Of a DNA stretch of 64,000 nt, positions 50,901 to 59,900 are shown in pieces. The translations under genes were made by a program, and so were the position numbers. Under the pieces are notes generated by a model that was given only the letters and a program-made list of their open reading frames with translations, ran no database searches and was not told the DNA's origin. Each line of letters begins with the position of its first letter. The first letter of the stretch is position 1. This stretch comes from Paragonimus skrjabini miyazakii (Eukaryota; Platyhelminthes; Trematoda; Plagiorchiida; Troglotrematidae): positions 51,592 to 115,591 of the forward strand of contig JTDE01021174.1 in the NCBI GenBank assembly GCA_014338405.1. Reading direction: 5' to 3'.

Positions 50901-53900
50901 TGTTAACTCTTGCACCATCTACGGATTTGCATGCAATATCACATTCGGATCAGAGCTTGACAAATCACTAAGATCCAGAGTAACCGATTGCTCAACGCGT
51001 GGTTGACATGTCGACCTCAACTGAACCTCAAAAAGGTCTTGTGGATAAGTTACGTAACAAAAAATCGAAGGCTTATGCGGTTCGTAGAGACGGTAGCAAT
51101 TAACAAACAGAGGCCATCTCTCTGCATACAGGGAGTTGTACATCATCAGACTACCGTGGTAAGTGGTGCACATCAACATGTGTGAGTGTGTCAGCCACAT
51201 TGGTCGGCTAGACAAAAAGGCCTCACTCATACGCCCTCGTGTTTATTCTGGATACGTGGTGTATGGATAAAACCACAGATGGTGCAGTGTAAGCCGCCTG
51301 CGATAAGTGTAATGCGTAGGCATCCCTTGGCTTCGGCCACTCTGACAAACTAATCCAAAGCGTACGCCGCCAAGCGTGCGTGTATGTGGTTGTTGATTTT
51401 GTTGTTTAATATCACAATGTCCATTGAACTTTGCCATAAAAAACCCACAGACTGCACTGCGTACCAGATGAGATACAGCGAGACGTGTTCGGGAAAAGAA
51501 TTTCTGACTTCGCTGTTCATACATGTGTAAGCCACCATCATGTAAATATTCGCAGAAGTAACCAGAAAGAAAAACCCGGTTTATTCATTAAGTGTATTGT
51601 TCACATAGAATAGATCACATTTTCCAAGGAAAAAGTCAGTGACCCTTTGCAAAATGAGGTTTTTTTTCTATGATAATTTCCACAAGTTCAACCTGTCATC
51701 GATGCTATAGAAATTTGTAGCATACTAGCAACAGGCCGTTTTCCAAGTTGCCTATTACTTGGAAATTTAAAACACTGTCTCAAACTACAATAAAATGGTG
51801 CAAACAACCTCTGGGTTGAGAAAAAATAGGGTGGTTAAGTGAATTTTAATTCGAATTTTGAACTAGTGTACAGGAATAAACATTTTGTATGAACCACTGA
51901 CACAACACTGACTCTCATGTTATTGATTTTTAATATGATCGAGAAACAGATTGTTGTGATTCCCACGTTGGAAAACAATGCATGAATTGTTTGCTTAAAC
52001 GAGTATCCTAGCTTTTCATACACACACTCACATTCTCAATGTAAGTTCTGTTTAATGAACTATTATTTACCAAGTACTACTCCACTACACAGAAGCATAG
52101 GCCTTTGTTCACGAAAATAGTTAAGCAGGCAGAGATACTGCTAAATAATGGTGAATTGTTGTCAAAAATTAGGATTATTCGTAGGCTGGCCAAGTAATAT
52201 AGTAACCCTCCAAATGTGCCCGCATCCAAGTGAAATAGAGTAGGCAGCTGGCAAAAGTGTTGCTCATTTCATTCTTGACGAGCAACCAGCCTGATCACGA
52301 ATTTCTGATCTCAGAAATGTACCTTTCCTTCTCTCTATTTACGGAGGGGGCTCAACACGATGGTCCGATGCAGAGTTAAGCAACGATCTATCGACTGAGA
52401 AACACAAGTTCAATTAAGGTCAATCACATGTAATCATGACAGTGATGAAGTGGTTCAATAACCGCTTCAGTCGTCAGCTATAAATATGTTGGGCAGAAAA
52501 TAGGGGTGTTTTTACAGGATGAATCAAGATATTGGAGCGTATAGGAATCACAGTAAAGGGATAGATGAAACGCTACTCGGCTACTGGAGATTTTGAGCAC
52601 ACAAAAAGCGGCATGTGAAAAAGATACTATCAACGACGACTGTTTTGAATAAAATCCAATATTAGGCATCTGTATTTTCACGTCTGGTAGTCTGGACAAG
52701 CCTAGAGAGTCCGATTAAGCAAGAAGGGCACAAATTTACTGCAATGAGAAAAAAATGGACAATTTAATCCTTTTACTAGTTTACCATCGCGTATGAAAGT
52801 AGTCATGTGTTAACGAAAGAAGTACAATGGTCTATCGTATGAAACGGGCACGTGACCAGACAAGACACACAATAAACGTACCTGTAGACAATAGTGTAGC
52901 GAACAAGCTCGTTTTCGGTTATTCATCAGACCAATTACATGACATTTATATGAAACAGAGTTGTCAGGGCGAAAAGCACAAAAACAATTAGTAAGTTCAA
53001 TTGAGATCTGACACGTCATAGACACTCACGGAGAAAAAGTTTGGATACGGTTACGTCACCATTATGACCCCACTGGAACCATGACGGTATGATCGGTCGT
53101 GATGTGGGTGGTTGGCCGTGGCAACCTCTACGCATGAACAAAGCGCTTCTGTGCACACAAGGGTGGATTTCTTAATCGAATTCCAATCGCTTCGGCTGTG
53201 GCTGAAATTCGGCTTTTGAGTGACTGGCGTTGACTCGGTAAATCAGACGAAGAGAGAGGTCCAGGTTGACAGTATGATGTGTATCAACGAGGTATGCAAC
53301 AATTGTGCTGGTATTTGTCTTGGTGACTCCGCTGCCGATCCAGGTTGATGATGCCTACGAATTCGTTCAGATAAGCACCTGGTCGTGCGTCTCACGTAAC
53401 TAGTTCCACAGGAACAAGTAAATGAGTATACACAAAAAGAAGCCACAGAAACGGGCACTTTATCCTTCAAACGTAAACACAAGGGTGGAGTAGGGTTGAA
53501 ACAGACACGGGCAGCATATAATGTTCTACTGATAACAGTGTTAAATCTCCTAGTGATTGTTTCGGCAAGCGTATTCCCTTTGGATGGTAATGGGATAAAT
53601 ACTGTTTTATTTTCCGCTCGGGTCACCTTATCCTGTTTCTCACGACGTTCCATAGTCTTGTCTGCAAAACGCTCTGGATTACCATTTTGTAAGAACAGTG
53701 TGTGTGTGAACGATAGTTCATCGGAGACTGTATCCTGTGTACATATTTTCATGGCTTTATTAGTCAAGCAGTTTATGAGATTCCTTTTCTGCTTTAGAGG
53801 GACAATCACTATGAGACTGGACACTGTCATCAATAGAACATTCTTTACTTGTTCCTGTGGAACTAGTTACGTGCGTCGCACTACCAGGTGCTTATCTGAA

Positions 53901-56900
53901 CGAATTCGTGAGCATCACCCAATCTGGATCAGTAGCGAAGTCACCAAGACAATTACCAGCACAATTGTTGCATACCTCGTTGATACACATCATGCTGTCT
54001 TCTTTTCGTCCGATTTACCGAGTCAACGCCAGTCACTCAAAAGTTGTCAGATGCCGAATTTCAGCAACAGCTGAGGCGATTGGAATTCGATTAAGAAATC
54101 CGCTCTTGTGTGCACAGAAGCGCTTTGTTCATGCGTAGAGGTTGCCACGGCCAACCACCCACATCACGACCGATCATACCGTCATGGTTCCAGTGGGGTC
54201 ATAACGGTAACGTAATCGTACCAAAAAGTTGCTTCCGTGTGTGTGTGTGTGTTCCGTGTGTGTCTGACCTCACCCAAACTAGCTACTTGTTTTTGTTCGT
54301 TTCGCCCTGACAATTCAGTTTCATATAAATTTGAAACACTGGGTTCCCTTCAATAACTACATCAGCGCAGAAAGAAGACATATGTTGCGATATGTTAACA
54401 TTTCGTTTACTCTCATCAGCCGCAAACGTAAAACATGCAAGTTATATATGACAGACAATTAGAGATAGACAGGGTATGGACACGCATACAACCACACCAC
54501 GTATTATGTCATCACCACCACGGCAACTCTATAGGTTGCTTCACCCACTTTTGTGCACATAGCACCGACTGGTTATGTAATTAGCCTGATGATGAATAAC
54601 CGAAAACGAGCTTGTTCGCTACACTATTGTTTTCTAATGACTACCCTGGGGATTTTTAACCATCTAAAACGTACCTGTAGACATTATATAGTAGAAAATG
54701 CAACTTTCCACAACTACTCTAGTTTCCTATCAGAAATCGTGTGACTTCAGTGCTTCATAACGTCAAGGTTTTATAACAACTTAACGGTCAAGTGGTTATG
54801 GTTGGAAGTCCCGTTCACTACAAGGTCGACCGAAGTATAATGTCACGAAACTCATTGTCATCGTCATTGAGTGACCACTTTCAAATAGCATCTTTCATAC
54901 GGTAACAAATGACTCGGATCTATTCTAATCCAGTCCGACCGAACTCAGGATAGTTGAACTGGTTACGCTAATTAGGTTTAGTTGGTCACCATCTTAACAG
55001 GAAAACACCGGTTCAAAATTCTCGGAGTTATTGTGTTCAGAAGTCCCAGAAGACGAAGATCTTGTGCCCAAATCTGTCAAAAACTCCGACAATTACGTTC
55101 ATACCAGGAATAAATTGATTTATCGCTCTTCAAACATCTTCCTGGTAAGAATAAGTCAGGAACCTGACCGACACTTGACGTGAAACTCCAAAATAAATAC
55201 GCCACTCGTCTCAATGTTAATTTGGTAGCTGTGGATATGAGATGTTGGTAGATATGTTGCTCTCTATCGTTAGAATAAAAGTGGACGTCAAGAGAATGAT
55301 TCCGGTGATCGAAACACCCAGCATCACTACAACTCTGCTTCGGGGATTAAGGATAACAGCCCACCGTTACATGAAACCAACTGACTTCGATAATTTAACC
55401 AGCATAGTTAAAAAAGAATTGTCATCTTAAAACAACCAAACCCTAAGACATCTTTCCAACTTGGTTATCAAGCTGCAAACAACATAAAACAAATCTGTAA
55501 CGGAAATTCACGGGAACCCCTTTATCAGCTGACAAACGGAATAAGAACACGCAAAGAATCACCTCCATACCTTTTGCGATGGGGTCGAGCGGCAACACAA
55601 TACGCTTGTGCACAGTCGAGCTAGTCGCAAAAAGCTGGCCTTCATATCCTCCTCAAGCGCAAATTGTAACGTCTCGCCGTCTATCACGAGGGCCAAGTTA
55701 GCCGATTCCAACGAGGCTTGTGATCGGCGCTGTACAGGTCGCTCCCGCAGTAAATGTGTACGATGACGCCTAACCAAACGAGGTCGTCGACGGCGCCGTT
55801 TTTGTGTTACCGCACGTGACTCGGACACGGATCGAGTGATCCGGTGTTTGGATCGGCGGGTAAATCGTGTCCAGGCAGGCGCAGGCACGCAACTAGGGTG
55901 ACTATCGCTCAGATTACCTTCTGGTGGACAAACGCGAACATGTCGCTGATTAGAAAACGCTGCGATTATTGTCGGATCCATGGCTTGATCTGATTCCGAC
56001 TCACTGGTGCTCGTGGAAGAGGATTCCACATCCGGATCGTCACTCATCACATCATTGATCTCATCACAATCAGCCCACGGATGACCACAAACCAAGGAAT
56101 GCAGATGCCGGTTGATCAAATAGCCAGTTTTCAACTGTCGGTTTGTAGGACAAAGAAAGAAACAGTGATATACGAAAAGCTTGAGATACTTGACATTTAT
56201 TGTGTTGTTATTGATCACCCTCACCACAAGTGAGGTTCGCAAGACTGACAGCCAAGCAGATGAAACTTTCGGATTGTGAAGTAAGCGGTAGCCCGTTCTA
56301 ACCCAATTTTGACTAACCCTATCTGGTGAGTTCCAAATAGGACGAAACTGGTTGTGGGATGTTGATTCAAAGATAAGCATTATGAACTGCTGAAAATATC
56401 AAATAGTGATTCAAAAAGAAGACAGAAATGATAAGTTGAAATACTTCGAAAATGACTTATTACAACCGGGAAAAAATTTGTGACAAAAAGAGATTTAAAT
56501 TTTAAACACTCAATTCAGCATAGTCGATATAGAAAAGTAACCAAGAACCACAGGATCGATGAACGAGGCTGTTGATCTAATTTTGTAGAGTTGTGATGTA
56601 TCAAAAACAACAAAAATCAAGAAATGACGTCTATAAATTCCGATATTCAGTTTCCGATTCAAACTTCTTATTTGACTTTATAAAACAAACAATGTTGGAG
56701 CTAACTCTAGTCTTCCATGTTTTGTCCAGGCGAACACAAATCATAAACTTTGGAACCAATCTGTGCTGATTGAGGATACAAAAATGGAAACAATCTGACC
56801 GGATAAATAATGGAAGAGGAATGACATTACACCACAACCCAGTCAATTATTGAAGTACCCCGTTTCATCATCATACGGTAAGCGTCACCGATGTTTGATA

Positions 56901-59900
56901 ATCATGGTATCCAACCCTGATATAGTGCGGGAGCTTTAAACATTAACCAAATCAGGCATTAATTACGCGGTCGTCGGTCCAAGCTTATCGACTTCAGGTT
57001 TATATAACAACTCACTATGTCGTATGTTATACATCCGGCTAATAATATGCTATCATAATTTTCAAGGTCAGGCATGTTTCTAAATTTGTCTTCAATCAAT
57101 TTGTTCCCCTGGATAACCAAATCAATAACTACAATTGTACAAAAGGGAATAGGAAAGATCAACATCCTTTCATTATACTTAATGTATCCAGGTGGCAGTG
57201 TTGTCATAGCCCTTCAGGTTAAATATGAAAAAGGACCAGAAACTGCCCCAAAAAACATCTCCGTTGTCATGGTACAGTAAAACGATGCGGTTGATCGCAG
57301 ATAAGAGTTAATCCGGAGAGCAATAGAAAAACAGCTCACCACCTTTCCGTCGAAACAACACAACAAGGATGCGAAAAAAAAACGAAAAAGGATGACAGAA
57401 ATTTTGTGTGAAAATGTAACTAACCTCAGGCTAAGCCATGACGTTTCATTCGTTACTGTCATGTGGAAAATGTGTTTTTGGTAAGAATGTGATGAAAAAT
57501 TTGTCGAAAATCAATTAAAGTGAAAAGGCACAACAATTTTTTTGGAGACTCTAATTCGCCCCCGCGGTGAAATCAGCGGCTAAGGGAAACAGCTGTTTTG
57601 AATAAAACTTTGGAAGAATGACTTTAACACTGTATTTTTTTCGGTGTGAGAGTGACTGAGAGGACTGCACGGATGACACTTTGAACTGCGATTACGACAT
57701 GTAAACATCAGTTGTTGTGTAATCACTTGGTAAGGCTGCCTGACAATAATGAACAGAAACTTTTGTTAGTCGGCATAAAAAATTTTATTTACTTGTGACA
57801 AGTCTGAGTACTTCGAAACCCAGCTATGAGAAAACTGTACGTCTGTACCCTACCGGTTGAGTTACGAAACCAAATCATGAGTACAAAAGTGAAAACTAGG
57901 TCCTCCTTGAAATAGTTAATACGCCACATTACTTATTAGCAACATAATTACGATACCCAAAACCAAAGTTAATGGACTCTTGCAACAAATGTTGGAGAAA
58001 TTCTGGACAAATTGGTAGATTTCGCATGACACAATGGGATGGGTGAGCAACTGAGTTCAATCGTGATGTTTATAGGTTCTCGACGTAATTTTATAACTTA
58101 GTTGTAAGATCACATGTGGCTGCTTCGAAGTTACTTCAAGATGACATTATATAGGTATCAAACCTGCCAAAATACATATCAGTAATATCATTGGAGTTAT
58201 ATTTGGCCGAACTGATAAAGTTATATCATCAATGAATGCGGAATTCTTCTTCAGCAAAGCATTCTTGTTGTAAATGACTACAACATCAGTAAGTGAAACA
58301 TACTTGCTCTTTTAAGTTTCAACAAACATTTAAATGATTTATTTTTGGCTACAATCAATTTGCGTAGTTGTCAGCTTCGTGTCAATAAAAGAAGAGGCGA
58401 CAGTTGACCATAAGAACTGACTGCAGCAATTCAGAGTGCTCTACAATATGGGTTAGGAGGTAAAAAATCTGACAAGCAATAAGGAATTTGGTTGTTATAG
58501 GTTGAATAACACTAATAATTAATGGTAGGTGTCGCATTTCCATAGACTTTTCAGTCAGCTCCTTTCGAGTTGTACTCCGGTTAGAGTTCGTCAGGAGTGC
58601 ATATCCATTGCCGTGACAAGGGTACTCGAAACCCGCGTTCAGTGTTTCTTCTTAAAAGGATCCGACTAAAAAGTCTACAGGAATGCGACAAGTGTGATCA
58701 GCTGTGAATGACGTTCAACTCGTAGGATGGAAAAACGTGGGTGAGTGAGTTAACTGTTCATAAAAACGTCCAACTCACTTTAGAAGAGGCATTGATGTAG
58801 ATTAACTGATGTTCTTTTGTGATCAACCGAGCAGAATGGGCCACATTAACTGCAGTTTCTTGTTTGTCTCCAGTCAACACCCAAACGTGAATGCCGGCTT
58901 CGCGCAAATGTCCAATTGTCTCAGGAACACCAGGTTGCAGTCGGTCTTCAATCCCAGTGGCACCTGAAAATAATACAAGACAAAGAGGAACAGCAAGCGA
59001 ACCAAAGAACATAGAAACCTAAAAAGGTCGTATTGAAAAACAAGCAAAACACATAAGAAACGGATTTTTAATTTTCATACAAAACGGTATACGCAATTAC
59101 GTGGTGCAGTTGACCAGATATGGGCTTGACCCAACCAGAAGATTGCCGGCTGGCGTCATCACCGGCGGGGAACTTTTGAAACAATTGTCTTAATGTGATC
59201 GTCACGTTGACTATTATCTCCGTTAGAAACGTTTTGCGTCTATACCAATGCTTTAATTAGGTGTTGTTTTTCTATGGATTGAGTGAATGCAACCCGTGAA
59301 GTCACCAAATATGCGGCTGTGTTACACTACTTATAGAAGTCTATGGATGATTGACTGTACGAAACAATATACACAAATCAGGGGATGAACCGTAGAGAAA
59401 AATAGCAAGGCATAATAGTTAGAAACCGTATGCGGATGAAGAATAAAGCGTCACAACAGTCACACGAATTCAGTTATGCAGTACTTTATTCGAACTCGAC
59501 GGGACTGCCAGCCCGAATGACGTTCGAGTAACGTCCATAGTGGAGTGCGTTGATGACAACATCGAGTATTAATGTGGCTTGAAAAAAAGTCGAAATACGC
59601 GGAACATTTTCTGTACAAAGCAACAGGTGGATTTTAGAGGTAGTAAATAGCAGAAGAAAACTATTATGGCTACAAACACATATACGGTCCAGCTAACCGA
59701 CCGCTTGCTGGAACAGCCACATTGCCAACGAGAGCGGCTTGTAAGCAAGAGCGGATGGTCGAATGTGATTAATCGATAACACCTCAGTGAATTGTAAGAT
59801 GGGTCTCTTAAGTACTACACTGAATAAATCCCTAAGATCTACCCTACATCCTTTTTCAAAAGTGCCCTTGTTGACAGGTGAGTTTTTGGTTAATCTGTGT

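Larger units (their letters stand above)
52891..54666. mobile_element. Penelope-like inverted dimer insertion
   Basis: The 1776-bp insertion has the same family 3' terminus at both ends, pointing outward: AATAGTGTAGCGAACAAGCT at the left and its complement near 54630 at the right. The left half encodes the GIY-YIG end on the minus strand, the right half on the plus strand. It is bounded by an exact 17-bp duplication, so both halves entered as one event. The right terminus is about 40 bases longer, with a CTACCCTGGGGATTTTTAAC tail that is also seen at the 9.3-kb copy. Confidence 0.85.

Noticed and set aside
54570..54630. Complete hammerhead ribozyme in the Penelope terminus (CTGATGA...GAAAA)
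   Set aside because: The core words occur, but the nine bases between them cannot form stem II and stem I does not pair.
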